The translations under genes were made by a program, and so were the position numbers. DNA of 41,233 nt from an uncultured Eubacteriales bacterium. Lineage in GTDB: Bacteria; Bacillota; Clostridia; Lachnospirales; Lachnospiraceae. The notes under the pieces were generated by a model. That model did no database searches and was not told the DNA's origin. It saw nothing but the letters and a program-made list of their open reading frames with translations. This document shows positions 1 to 7,997 of the stretch, one piece after another; positions within the stretch are counted from its first letter, which is position 1, and each line of letters starts with the position of its first letter. The stretch is taken from contig CASDTX010000034.1 of the NCBI GenBank assembly GCA_949283695.1, positions 1 to 41,233 of the forward strand, given 5' to 3'.

Positions 1-28
1 GCTTGGAACTGTAACTGGATAGAAAGGT

Positions 29-49
29 GCCGTCCGGATTGCGGACGGC
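29..49. other. Hairpin at the left edge
   Basis: GCCGTCCG (29-36) and CGGACGGC (42-49) form a perfect 8-bp stem with a 5-nt loop. On the minus strand it is followed by ACCTTTCT, which is a weak U tract. It could be the end of a transcript running left out of the window, or a leader structure for the next gene. The upstream context is missing, so this cannot be decided. Confidence 0.35.
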
Positions 50-115
50 CCATACACCGGCCATTACGGTGACAGCAAACTTAGCAGTTTAAAGACAACT
101 CATGAGAGCAGCCTC

Positions 116-475
116 GTGACAACTCATGAAATCAGCAACAGGCTGGTTGTCTCAGCAGGTGCCGGAAGCAACCACCGCAATCACTGTCCGAACTGTTTGT
201 GCAGCATGCATGTGGATAATGAACCGGGAGACAGGGAAGCGGACTGCGGAAGCATCATGGACCCAGTTGCAGTATGGGTAAGGAAAAACGGAGAATGGGC
301 GATTATTCATCGCTGCCGGCGCTGCGGACAGCTGAGTTCTAACCGTGTAGCAGCTGATGATAATCCGATGAAACTTATGTCCATTGCTATGAAGCCATTG
401 TGTCTGCCGCCGTTCCCGATTGAGCGGATTGAGGAAATGACGGCGCTCATGGGCGGAGAAGGACGTATAGAGTAA
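116..475 (+). CDS. RNHCP domain protein (small zinc-binding protein)
   Basis: The 119-residue product carries the RNHCP signature at residues 21-25, then HVDN (32-35) and PGDR (37-40). Probable zinc ligands are C24 and C27 (CPNC) and C67 and C70 (CRRC), with C44 as an extra cysteine. RNHCP proteins are a small family of unknown function, thought to bind RNA or zinc because of the ribosomal-protein-like cysteine pairs. The start is a GTG at 116 with a weak GAGAG upstream. The same frame stays open back to position 23 but holds no ATG, and an 8-codon near-duplication (TTHE twice) lies across the start. The true N-terminus is therefore uncertain. The gene may be cotranscribed with the kinase 70 bp downstream. 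Confidence 0.75.
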   Translation: MTTHEISNRLVVSAGAGSNHRNHCPNCLCSMHVDNEPGDREADCGSIMDPVAVWVRKNGEWAIIHRCRRCGQLSSNRVAADDNPMKLMSIAMKPLCLPPFPIERIEEMTALMGGEGRIE

Positions 476-545
476 ACGGTTCGAAGAAGAGGGCCTGCTG
501 AGAATTTAGATGAATGAGTACGGAAGAGGGAAGGAGGGATTGCAG

Positions 546-1355
546 ATGGGGGTAAATGTTTTTATAGAAGGAATCCAGGGAATGGGGAAATCTACTTTGC
601 AGCAGGCAATTTTTGCAGAGATGCCGGAGCTCCATATATGCCGGGAAGGAGATTATTCGCCCGTTGAGCTGGCCTGGTGCACCTGGATGACCGGGGAAGA
701 ATACCAGAGGATACTGCAGCAATTTGATAGCCTAAGCAAGGAAATTGTGGGGCATACGGTGCGGGAAGGGGATCATTATATTGTTTCTTACACCAGAATT
801 CTCACGGATGTTCCACAATTTCATAAGGAATTGGAACGATTTGAAATCTATAACGGAAGAAAAAGCCTGCGTGAACTGGAGCAGATCATTCTGGCGAGAT
901 ATGAGAGATTTGTTGGGACGGGGTATTTGTTTGAATGTGCGTTTCTGCAGAATATTGTGGAAGAGTTGATTTTATTCCAGCAGTTAAGTGACGATGAGAT
1001 CGTGGCCTTTTATGACCGCTTGTATGCTGCAGTGTATAAGGAGGACTTCCTGCTTTTCTATTTGTACAGTGATAAGATCGAAGAGTGTACAAGGACGATT
1101 CAGAAGGAACGCTCAGATGCGCAGGGGAATCAACTATGGTACGATTTGATGCTGAAATATTTGATCCATTCACCATATGGAATTCGGCAGGGGTGTCAGG
1201 GATTTGAAGATCTGGTAAACCATTTCAGGCACAGGCAGCGTGTAGAGCTGCGTATTATCAATGAGGTGGTCAGGGAGCAGGCGGTCATTCTTCCGGCGAA
1301 AGAATGGAAGATTGAAGAAGTGCTCGAACGAATTCGGGCTTACAAGTGCAGGTAA
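546..1355 (+). CDS. P-loop nucleoside/nucleotide kinase-like protein
   Basis: The product has 269 residues. A Walker A motif GIQGMGKST (residues 9-17) sits directly after a first beta strand, as in deoxynucleoside and thymidylate kinases. A later EGDYSP segment (about 35-40) and an FECAFLQN segment resemble substrate-side motifs of that superfamily, but I cannot name the substrate. The start at 546 is preferred over the in-frame ATG at 510 because AAGGAGG at 531-537 is well placed for 546 and lies inside the longer version. A short gap separates it from the MATE pump. Alternative: an adenylyl-sulfate-kinase-like or antibiotic-modifying kinase. The P-loop is certain; the function is not. Confidence 0.6.
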   Translation: MGVNVFIEGIQGMGKSTLQQAIFAEMPELHICREGDYSPVELAWCTWMTGEEYQRILQQFDSLSKEIVGHTVREGDHYIVSYTRILTDVPQFHKELERFEIYNGRKSLRELEQIILARYERFVGTGYLFECAFLQNIVEELILFQQLSDDEIVAFYDRLYAAVYKEDFLLFYLYSDKIEECTRTIQKERSDAQGNQLWYDLMLKYLIHSPYGIRQGCQGFEDLVNHFRHRQRVELRIINEVVREQAVILPAKEWKIEEVLERIRAYKCR

Positions 1356-1477
1356 ATGAGAAGAACCATTTCGCAGGATTGTTATTGAATAGTACAGATT
1401 TTCGATAGAAATATCGGATGAAAGAGCTGTATAGTTATATAGAGAAACGAAAACAGCCGGGAGATGGAGTACATTCA

Positions 1478-2815
1478 ATGAAAGATAAAAAGTTTTATAA
1501 AAAATTAGCTGCGCTGGTTCTTCCAATTACCTTTCAACAATTTATGCTGGCAGTTGTGAGTGCCTCTGACGCTTTCATGGTAGGAAGGATCGGTCAGGAC
1601 CTGCTTTCTGCAGTATCGCTTGCGAGCCAGATTACGTTTGTTTATAATCTTTTCCTTGCGGCAATGACCATTGGCGCAAGCATTTTCGCCGCGCAGTATT
1701 GGGGGAAAGGGGACATCGATTCCGTAGAGAAGATTCTGGGCATTGTGCTAAGAATCTCGCTTACATTTTCAAGTGTCTTTTTTGCCGCGGCTGTGTTTTT
1801 CCCTGGCGGGCTTATGAGGATTTTCACAGCAGATGAGGTTTTGATCCATTATGGCATTGAGTATTTGAGAATTGTCGGTGTTTCTTATCTGATGTGCGGC
1901 ATTTCGCAGATTTATCTCTGTATCATGAAGAACAGCGATCTGGCTGCGAAGAGTATGGTGATAGGTTCCGCGGCAGCAGGGCTAAATATTGTGCTGAATG
2001 CGGTGCTTATTTACGGCTTGTTTGGAATGGCACGCATGGAGGTCGCGGGAGCTGCGGCCGCGACGACGATTTCCAGAGCTGCCGAACTCGTGTGGGTTCT
2101 GGCGGAACATGGGAGAAAGGGCAGAGTTAAAATCCGAATCCCATATATATGGAAACCGGATCCGATGCTGAGGAAAGACTTCTGGCAGTATACCCTTCCG
2201 GTGTTGGGGAATGAGCTTGTCTGGGGCGGAGGGTTCACGATGTATTCCGTCATTATGGGACATCTTGGAACCGATGCTGTGGCGGCAAACTCCATTGCCA
2301 ATATTGTGAAAAACTTGATCGCCAGTCTGGCAATGGGGATCGGGAACGGCGGGAGCATTATCGTCGGGAATGAACTGGGCGCAGGAAAGCTGGAAACGGC
2401 CAGAATCTATGGAAAGAAATTGTGTCATATTTCTATAATAAGCGGGATCTGCTCGGGCGTTCTGCTTATGATGATCAGCCCGGCCGTCATGATGGTGACA
2501 GAGCTCAGTCCCCGGGCGTCAGAATATCTGAAGTGGATGCTCCTGATGTGCACATACTATATGGTCGGGAAATATGTAAACGGAACAACGATCGGCGGTA
2601 TTTTCTGTGGCGGAGGGGATTCCAAATTTGGATTTCTGTGTGATACGATCACGCTTTGGTGTTTTACCGTGCCGTTTGGCCTTTTGTCGGCATTTGTGTT
2701 TCAATGGCCGGTGCTTGCGGTGTATTTTATTGTGAATCTGGATGAGATCGTAAAACTGCCGGCAGTCTACAGGAGATTTAAGCAATATGTTTGGCTGAAA
2801 GATCTGACAAGGTGA
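1478..2815 (+). CDS. MATE family multidrug/metabolite efflux protein
   Basis: A 445-residue membrane protein with about 12 hydrophobic helices in two related halves, the normal MATE size. The N-terminus (FYKKLAALVLPITFQQF) and the following SASDAFMVGRIGQDLLSAVSLA stretch are typical of the first two MATE helices. A second-half copy is seen at FWQYTLPVLGNELVWGGG. MATE proteins export drugs or metabolites in exchange for Na+ or H+. The start at 1478 places the N-terminus at the first helix. The in-frame ATG at 1418 would add 20 charged residues and has a poorer ribosome site. It follows the kinase gene by 122 bp, and a strong terminator lies 44 bp after its stop. Confidence 0.9.
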   Translation: MKDKKFYKKLAALVLPITFQQFMLAVVSASDAFMVGRIGQDLLSAVSLASQITFVYNLFLAAMTIGASIFAAQYWGKGDIDSVEKILGIVLRISLTFSSVFFAAAVFFPGGLMRIFTADEVLIHYGIEYLRIVGVSYLMCGISQIYLCIMKNSDLAAKSMVIGSAAAGLNIVLNAVLIYGLFGMARMEVAGAAAATTISRAAELVWVLAEHGRKGRVKIRIPYIWKPDPMLRKDFWQYTLPVLGNELVWGGGFTMYSVIMGHLGTDAVAANSIANIVKNLIASLAMGIGNGGSIIVGNELGAGKLETARIYGKKLCHISIISGICSGVLLMMISPAVMMVTELSPRASEYLKWMLLMCTYYMVGKYVNGTTIGGIFCGGGDSKFGFLCDTITLWCFTVPFGLLSAFVFQWPVLAVYFIVNLDEIVKLPAVYRRFKQYVWLKDLTR

Positions 2816-2858
2816 AGATGATTCTTTAGGAAGTCCCCTTTTAAGGGATTGCGTATAT

Positions 2859-2905
2859 AAAGGGTATCGCAGAATCAAATAAGGTGATTCTGCGATACCC
2901 TTTTT
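2859..2905. terminator. Bidirectional terminator between MATE gene and iclR-type gene
   Basis: Left arm 2859-2877 and right arm 2885-2903 are perfect complements (AAGGGTATCGCAGAATCA and its inverse) around a short loop, with T residues to 2905 on the plus side and A residues on the other. It serves the convergent MATE (+) and IclR-family (-) genes. Confidence 0.9.
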
Positions 2906-2927
2906 GGGCCGATTGGATATGCAGAAG

Positions 2928-3722
2928 TCAGCTTTCCTGAAGCTGGATCGGAGGAAACAGGTGCGCATAGGGAGTCAGGGAATTGCTTGCAGATATAAGC
3001 AGGCGTGTGTAGCGCTGAATTGCGTCATCTGTCATACTCAAAATGGAGCCAGAGATACTCAGGGCTCCTGCTACAACTCCTTTCACTGTTCTGATGGAGA
3101 CAGCCACACATCGTACTCCTAAGGTTTCCTCCTCGTTGTCTACTGCATAACCTCTTTCTCGGCATTGTTTCAGTTCCAGCCGGAACTGATCCTTGTCGAT
3201 AATAGTATTTGGTGTGAAAGCGCAGAAATCATTTTTTGCTATCATCCGTTCAGCCTCTTCTTCAGACATCTGGCTGAGCATGGCTTTCCCGGCGCTGGTA
3301 CAGTGCATGGGAAGGGTCTTTCCGGCTATGGAATATGTGGTAAATCTTCTTGTAGGATACAGACATTCCAGATAGAGAAGCCGACTATTTATATAGCTGG
3401 TAAGATAAATATTTTCATTGCTGGCGGCCAGGAGTTCTTCCATGATGGGAATTGCATACCGGACAATCGGTATAGTGGAATGGAAGCAGTAGTTCAACTC
3501 CATGATTTTATAACCCAGAAGGTAGGTCTGGGAATTTTGCGATTTATATAAATAGCCGGCGCGTTCCAGGGTCCGGATCTGATTCAGAGTGGTACTTTTT
3601 GGAAGTTGGAGTTGACGACTTATATCAGACAGCGTCAGCTCAGGGTGCTCAATGGAAAAACAATCCAATATTCGCAGTGCTTTTTCCACAGAGGAAACCG
3701 TATTTTTCTGTTGTTCTTTCAT
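2928..3722 (-). CDS. IclR family transcriptional regulator
   Basis: The 264-residue protein has an N-terminal winged helix-turn-helix (about 10-72; LTLSDISRQLQLPKSTT is the recognition region) and a C-terminal IclR effector-binding domain (about 85-255) with the usual TSAGKAML and RGYAVDNEE motifs. IclR proteins bind small organic acids and control nearby catabolic genes. It is divergent from the TRAP/sugar-acid operon and is its likely regulator, probably answering to the substrate or a 2-keto-3-deoxy intermediate (inference). A GGAGGA ribosome site precedes the start. It has its own promoter (3795-3823, minus) facing away from the operon promoter. A TTCAG element lies in the spacer of its own promoter, so autoregulation is plausible. 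Confidence 0.9.
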   Translation of the reverse strand: MKEQQKNTVSSVEKALRILDCFSIEHPELTLSDISRQLQLPKSTTLNQIRTLERAGYLYKSQNSQTYLLGYKIMELNYCFHSTIPIVRYAIPIMEELLAASNENIYLTSYINSRLLYLECLYPTRRFTTYSIAGKTLPMHCTSAGKAMLSQMSEEEAERMIAKNDFCAFTPNTIIDKDQFRLELKQCRERGYAVDNEEETLGVRCVAVSIRTVKGVVAGALSISGSILSMTDDAIQRYTRLLISASNSLTPYAHLFPPIQLQES

Positions 3723-3794
3723 AGAAATCCTCCATTATTTGATAAATGAACAGTTGGAATAATTTTCATATCTGCTAAAAATATGGCTATTTTA

Positions 3795-3823
3795 ACTATA
3801 GAAGTTCAGGTTTTTAAAGTCAA
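3795..3823 (-). promoter_or_regulatory. Promoter of the IclR-family gene
   Basis: On the minus strand TTGACT (3818-3823), 17-bp spacer, TATAGT (3795-3800). The transcript would start near 3788, giving a leader of about 65 nt. A TTCAG half-site (3805-3809) lies in the spacer. Confidence 0.75.
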
Positions 3824-3842
3824 GAAAAATATGAAAATAATA

Positions 3843-3871
3843 TTGACATCCAAAAATATTTAATATATATT
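3843..3871 (+). promoter_or_regulatory. Promoter of the TRAP/sugar-acid operon
   Basis: A consensus TTGACA (3843-3848), 17-bp spacer, TATATT (3866-3871). It lies back to back with the regulator's promoter, the two -35 boxes being 19 bp apart. Expected start near 3878. Such a near-perfect promoter implies that expression is held down by a repressor. Confidence 0.8.
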
Positions 3872-3890
3872 TAAACTAAATAAAGCATTA

Positions 3891-3915
3891 CTGAATAATG
3901 TTCAGCGATACTGAA
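3891..3915 (+). promoter_or_regulatory. Candidate IclR operator (three half-sites)
   Basis: CTGAA (3891-3895), TTCAG (3901-3905) and CTGAA (3911-3915) alternate in orientation with exact 5-bp spacers, so each half-site lies one helical turn from the next. The array lies just after the expected transcription start and just before the ribosome site, a good place for repression. A fourth TTCAG lies at 3805-3809. Assignment to the IclR protein is inference from position. Confidence 0.55.
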
Positions 3916-3933
3916 CAAAAAGGAGGACGAAAA

Positions 3934-4983
3934 ATGAAAAAAATGAAAAGGAAAATCTTATGCGGAATTCTTTGTGCCGGGTTGATTGCATCTGGGACAG
4001 GATGCTCGAAAACTGACGATGGCAGTTCTTCTGACAGTAGCGAGAAGAATTCCGCAGAAGAGCCGATTGTAATCACGATCGGGGTCAGTATCTCGGAGGA
4101 CCAGACCGGATACCTTGCTTTGGAACGGCTGAAAGAGATTGTAGAGGAAGAATCCGGCGGGGCAATGGAAGTGGAGATCTACGGAAACAGTGTACTGGGA
4201 GGCGATACAGATATAGCCGATGCGGTGATTCAAGGGAATGTAACCATGGGAATGCCGACAGTTTCTTCCCTGGCTACCTATGCAAAAGAGCTCAACGTGC
4301 TGGATTCACCATTTCTATTTAGTTCTACAGATCAGGTATATGAGGTCCTTGATAGTGAGGTCGGACAGACGCTTTTAGATTCATTGAATGCAGCCGGACT
4401 GCAGGGGCTTTCATTTTGGGAGAATGGATTCCGATATTTGACTGCGAACAAGGAAATCCATTCTGTCGATGATCTGAAAAACCTGAAAATCCGGGTAATG
4501 GAGAACGAAATCCATCTGGCATTTTGGAAGGCACTCGGGGCGAACCCGTCTCCGCTGTCGTATTCCGAGTTGTATACTGCACTGCAGCAGGGGTCATTTG
4601 ACGCAGAGGAGAACACACTGTCAAATATTCAAGGACAGAAATTCTACGAAGTACAGTCTTATGTGATCGGGACGAAGCATCTTTACAGTCCTTATTGCCT
4701 GTATACGAATCAGGAATTTTGGGAGTCACTCTCTGAGGAGAATCGACAGATTTTGACAGAGGCAATTGCAGCATGCAGGGATGAACAGCGGGAGATGTGT
4801 GCAGAAGAAGAGGAGACGATTCTGCAGTCTCTCGCAGACGAAGGATGCACGTATGTGGAATTGACAGAGGGTGAGCTTACAGAATTTAAACAAGGGCTAG
4901 ATGAAATCTATGCACAGGTTGTGGAGATTGCGGGAGAAGAAATATCAAACGAGTTTTTCGCGGCAGCAGAAGCGGCGAAATAG
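3934..4983 (+). CDS. TRAP transporter substrate-binding lipoprotein (DctP family)
   Basis: A 349-residue secreted binding protein. The N-terminus is basic, then hydrophobic, with a lipobox-like GTGC ending at C24, so it is probably anchored to the outer face of the membrane by lipid, as in other Gram-positive TRAP systems. Family landmarks are NGFR (164-167) and LKIRV with R187, the conserved arginine that holds the substrate carboxylate, then FDAEENTL (222-229). The ligand should therefore be an organic acid, here most likely a sugar acid given the enzymes downstream. The start at 3934 follows AAGGAGG (3920-3926). The in-frame ATG at 3898 would lie inside the operator array. Confidence 0.9.
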   Translation: MKKMKRKILCGILCAGLIASGTGCSKTDDGSSSDSSEKNSAEEPIVITIGVSISEDQTGYLALERLKEIVEEESGGAMEVEIYGNSVLGGDTDIADAVIQGNVTMGMPTVSSLATYAKELNVLDSPFLFSSTDQVYEVLDSEVGQTLLDSLNAAGLQGLSFWENGFRYLTANKEIHSVDDLKNLKIRVMENEIHLAFWKALGANPSPLSYSELYTALQQGSFDAEENTLSNIQGQKFYEVQSYVIGTKHLYSPYCLYTNQEFWESLSEENRQILTEAIAACRDEQREMCAEEEETILQSLADEGCTYVELTEGELTEFKQGLDEIYAQVVEIAGEEISNEFFAAAEAAK

Positions 4984-5004
4984 CAAAGTACGGGAGGAAA
5001 TGCT

Positions 5005-5484
5005 GTGAAGAAAAAGTTTCTGTATTTCATTAAAAATTTTGAGCTTGTGACAGCGGCGGCAATGCTGATGTTCATGTCATTTGTGATTATTCTGCAGGTG
5101 ATTATGAGATTTGTTTTTCACAATTCACTGGCCTGGTCCGAGGAACTTGCAAGATATTTGTTCGTATGGATTACCTATCTTGGCACAAGCTATGCGGTTA
5201 CTGCAGAAAAGCATATGAGAGTGGATGCATTTGTGAGTATATTTCCGAAAAAAATTCAGTTTTATCTGCATATTTTCTCGGATGTAGCCTGCCTGATTTT
5301 CTTCGGGATTGTTGCTTATTGCTCGCTCGGGCTGGTTACTACCTTTATGCAGACGGGGCAAATGGCAGCGTCGATAAAGATACCGACATGGATCTTATAT
5401 GCGTCCGTACTGGCAGGAGCTATGTTGACAGCGGTCAGGCTGATTCAACATATGGTGAAACTGATCAGAAACAACAGGAGGTGA
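5005..5484 (+). CDS. TRAP transporter small membrane subunit (DctQ family)
   Basis: 159 residues with four hydrophobic helices, the normal DctQ size. The ARYLFVWITYLG segment after helix 2 is the classic DctQ signature (usual form LARyLfvWlvflG). It pairs with the large subunit to form the membrane part of the sodium-driven carrier. A GTG start at 5005 follows GGGAGGA. The gap from the binding protein is 21 bp and only 4 bp separate it from the next gene, so the subunits are made together. Confidence 0.9.
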   Translation: MKKKFLYFIKNFELVTAAAMLMFMSFVIILQVIMRFVFHNSLAWSEELARYLFVWITYLGTSYAVTAEKHMRVDAFVSIFPKKIQFYLHIFSDVACLIFFGIVAYCSLGLVTTFMQTGQMAASIKIPTWILYASVLAGAMLTAVRLIQHMVKLIRNNRR

Positions 5485-5488
5485 GAGA

Positions 5489-6775
5489 ATGACGGCAGCT
5501 GTATTGTTTGGCTGTTTTGCACTTTTTATTATTCTTGATATTCCGATTGCAATTTCAATCGGACTTTCATCTGTAGTTACGATTGTGACATGTTCTGATT
5601 TACTGGACGTGTCCTATGTTGCCCAGGGGCTTGTAAACGGAGCCAACAGCTTTTCGCTGCTCGCGATTCCGCTGTTCTGCTTCGCAGGAGACATTATGGG
5701 AAAAGGGGGGATTTCCAAACGTCTGATCGCCTGCTTCAGCACCTTGTTCGGTAGAAAAACTGGGGGAATTGCGATCGTGACAGTTGTAGCTTGTATGTTT
5801 TTTGCTGCAATATCAGGTTCCGGTCCTGCTACTGTAGTTGCGATCGGCGGGATCACCATTCCTGCGATGGTTCAGCAAGGGTATGACCGAGGATTCGTAA
5901 GCGGCCTGACGGGACTTGCGGGCGCGATCGGGGTTATTATACCTCCGTCGATCCCCATGGTTGTATATGGAGTGACAGCGAATGTATCTGTCGGAAAGCT
6001 GTTTATGGGAGGCGTAGTGCCAGGCATTCTGATCGGTGTGGTTTTAGCTAGTTACAGTTACTTCTTTGCTAAGAAGAAATCCTATCACAACACGGAAACA
6101 GAAGCATTTTCCTGGAAGAAGGCCGGAAGAGTATTTTGGGAGGCAAAATGGTCACTTCTTGTTCCGGTTATCGTACTGGGAGGAATTTACGGCGGAATTT
6201 TTACGCCTACTGAGGCTGCGGCAGTTGCAGTAGGGTATGGACTGCTGATTGGCATCTTCGTATATAAAGAGTTTAAACTGACAGATTTATTTGAGTCTCT
6301 GCGAAGTTCGGTCAGCAGTACAGCAATTGTCATGTTTTTGATCGGGGCATCTTCTACATTTTCAAGAATCCTGACATTGGAAGGGATCCCCCAGAAGATC
6401 GCTGCTTTTATAACGGCGGATATTTCGAATAAGACGGTATTTTTGCTGCTGGTTGTAGTACTGCTTATGATAGCAGGATGTCTGATCGACTGTTCTTCAG
6501 CGATTATTATTCTCATTCCGCTGCTGCTGCCTGCAGTTACTGCATTTGGGATTGACCCGATTCATTTCGGAATTCTAACGATTGTAACATTGGGAATTGG
6601 ATTTGTGACACCGCCTGTGGGGCCCAATTTATTTTTGGCTATGGGGATTGCGGACTGCTCGCTGAAAGATGCAGCCAAACAGACGATGCCTATGATAGGA
6701 CTGACATTTGTAATTGCGCTTCTGGTTGCATTTATTCCACAGATATCGATATGGCTGCCCAACTTACTGCAATGA
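5489..6775 (+). CDS. TRAP transporter large membrane subunit (DctM family)
   Basis: 428 residues with about 12 hydrophobic segments, the standard length for an unfused DctM. It shows the expected SLLAIPLFCFAGDIM, SGSGPATVVAIGG and IIPPSIPMVVYG motifs and, near the C-terminus, the matching GFVTPPVGPNLFLA repeat, which together form the sodium and substrate path. The start overlaps the GGAGGTGAGA ribosome site that runs across the stop of the small subunit, so the two are translationally coupled. It moves the acid delivered by the binding lipoprotein. Confidence 0.95.
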   Translation: MTAAVLFGCFALFIILDIPIAISIGLSSVVTIVTCSDLLDVSYVAQGLVNGANSFSLLAIPLFCFAGDIMGKGGISKRLIACFSTLFGRKTGGIAIVTVVACMFFAAISGSGPATVVAIGGITIPAMVQQGYDRGFVSGLTGLAGAIGVIIPPSIPMVVYGVTANVSVGKLFMGGVVPGILIGVVLASYSYFFAKKKSYHNTETEAFSWKKAGRVFWEAKWSLLVPVIVLGGIYGGIFTPTEAAAVAVGYGLLIGIFVYKEFKLTDLFESLRSSVSSTAIVMFLIGASSTFSRILTLEGIPQKIAAFITADISNKTVFLLLVVVLLMIAGCLIDCSSAIIILIPLLLPAVTAFGIDPIHFGILTIVTLGIGFVTPPVGPNLFLAMGIADCSLKDAAKQTMPMIGLTFVIALLVAFIPQISIWLPNLLQ

Positions 6776-6790
6776 AAGGAGAAGAAGAAT

Positions 6791-7966
6791 ATGAAATTAA
6801 TCAATTGTAAAGCATATGCGATCCAGGCTCCCGCGTCTCACAATGGACATGGAGGAGAGATATTTACCTTTTTGAAACTTGAGACAGATACAGGAATCGT
6901 AGGATGGGGAGAGTGTGCTGCTCAGGATGCATTTCAGGCAAACTGGAAGCCCTATATTTCTCTGGTGGAAGGACTGTTCGAGAAATTTGTCAAAGGGGAG
7001 GATGCGCTGGCCCGGGAGAAAATTATGAAGAAAATGTATGCCCGGTTTGCGGCGTTCCACTCAGACTTTATTGCGGCTTGTGTGTTCAGTGCATTTGATC
7101 TTGCCCTGTGGGATATCGCGGGTAAAGTCTGCGGACAGCCAGTGTATCAGCTGCTGGGAGGAAAATATCGGGAACGAATTCGTTCCTATACTTATATTTA
7201 CACACAGCCAGACCTTCCAAATCCAGCTGGATGGAAGAACAAAGAGGTTCTTGTGCGCCATGCGAAGCGTTTTGTGGATATGGGATATGATGCAGTGAAG
7301 TTCGATCCCATTGCACCGGTTGACAGGCTGGGATATCCGGCTGCTCCGTGGGAGCTTAGTCTGTCAGAACTGGAGTATGCAGAGGAAGCAGTCGGGGCAC
7401 TGCGGGATGCGGTTGGTCGGCGTGTAGATATTTTAATCGGGACTCACGGTCAGCTGACGACAGCATCGGCAATCCGTCTTGGGAAGATGTTGGAGAAGTA
7501 TCAGATTCTGTGGTTTGAAGAGCCGGTGAATCCGGAGAATGCAAAAGAAATGGGCCGCGTGGCCAAAGCAGTTAATGTGCCTGTGGCGACCGGAGAAAGA
7601 TTGGCGTTTACATACGATTTCCAGCGGCTTTTTGAAGAAGACGGATGTGCGATTGCACAGCCGGATCTTGGATCAGCAGGAGGAATAACAGAGTCGAAGA
7701 AGATCGCATCTATGGCTGAGCCGAAATATATTCAGATGGCACCACACTGCTGGGGAGGCCCGCTCATTTTGGCAGCTGCGATTCAATTGGACACATGTAT
7801 CTCAAACTTTCTGATCCAGGAATGTATTGATGAGGGAAGTAAAGGATTCTTCGGAGAGATTTTGGACGAACCGTTTGAATGGCAGGATGGATATTTTAAA
7901 ACATTAGAACGACCGGGACTTGGGGTAAATCTGGTTGAAGAGGCTATAGAGAAATATGCATTATAA
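6791..7966 (+). CDS. Enolase-superfamily sugar-acid dehydratase (mandelate racemase/galactonate dehydratase group)
   Basis: The 391-residue protein has an N-terminal capping domain (about 1-125) and a barrel domain. K170 (VKFDP), E243/E244 (WFEEP), E269 (TGER), D292 (QPDLGSAGG) and H319 (APHCWGGP) match the catalytic and metal-binding pattern of sugar-acid dehydratases, which turn an aldonic or uronic-type acid into a 2-keto-3-deoxy acid. The first metal ligand of galactonate dehydratase (Asp in DxH) corresponds here to G217 of GTHG (217-220), an oddity. Substrate cannot be read from sequence. It is in the TRAP operon 15 bp after the transporter and is followed by KDG/KDPG enzymes, which fits a dehydratase better than a racemase. 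Confidence 0.85.
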   Translation: MKLINCKAYAIQAPASHNGHGGEIFTFLKLETDTGIVGWGECAAQDAFQANWKPYISLVEGLFEKFVKGEDALAREKIMKKMYARFAAFHSDFIAACVFSAFDLALWDIAGKVCGQPVYQLLGGKYRERIRSYTYIYTQPDLPNPAGWKNKEVLVRHAKRFVDMGYDAVKFDPIAPVDRLGYPAAPWELSLSELEYAEEAVGALRDAVGRRVDILIGTHGQLTTASAIRLGKMLEKYQILWFEEPVNPENAKEMGRVAKAVNVPVATGERLAFTYDFQRLFEEDGCAIAQPDLGSAGGITESKKIASMAEPKYIQMAPHCWGGPLILAAAIQLDTCISNFLIQECIDEGSKGFFGEILDEPFEWQDGYFKTLERPGLGVNLVEEAIEKYAL

Positions 7967-7997
7967 TACAGTGGATGGCAGATATGGAGAGAGTGGA

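Noticed and set aside
1403-1416. Small inverted repeat CGATA-N4-TATCG upstream of the MATE gene
   Set aside because: A 5-bp stem in A/T-rich sequence is expected by chance, and no tail or conserved context is seen.
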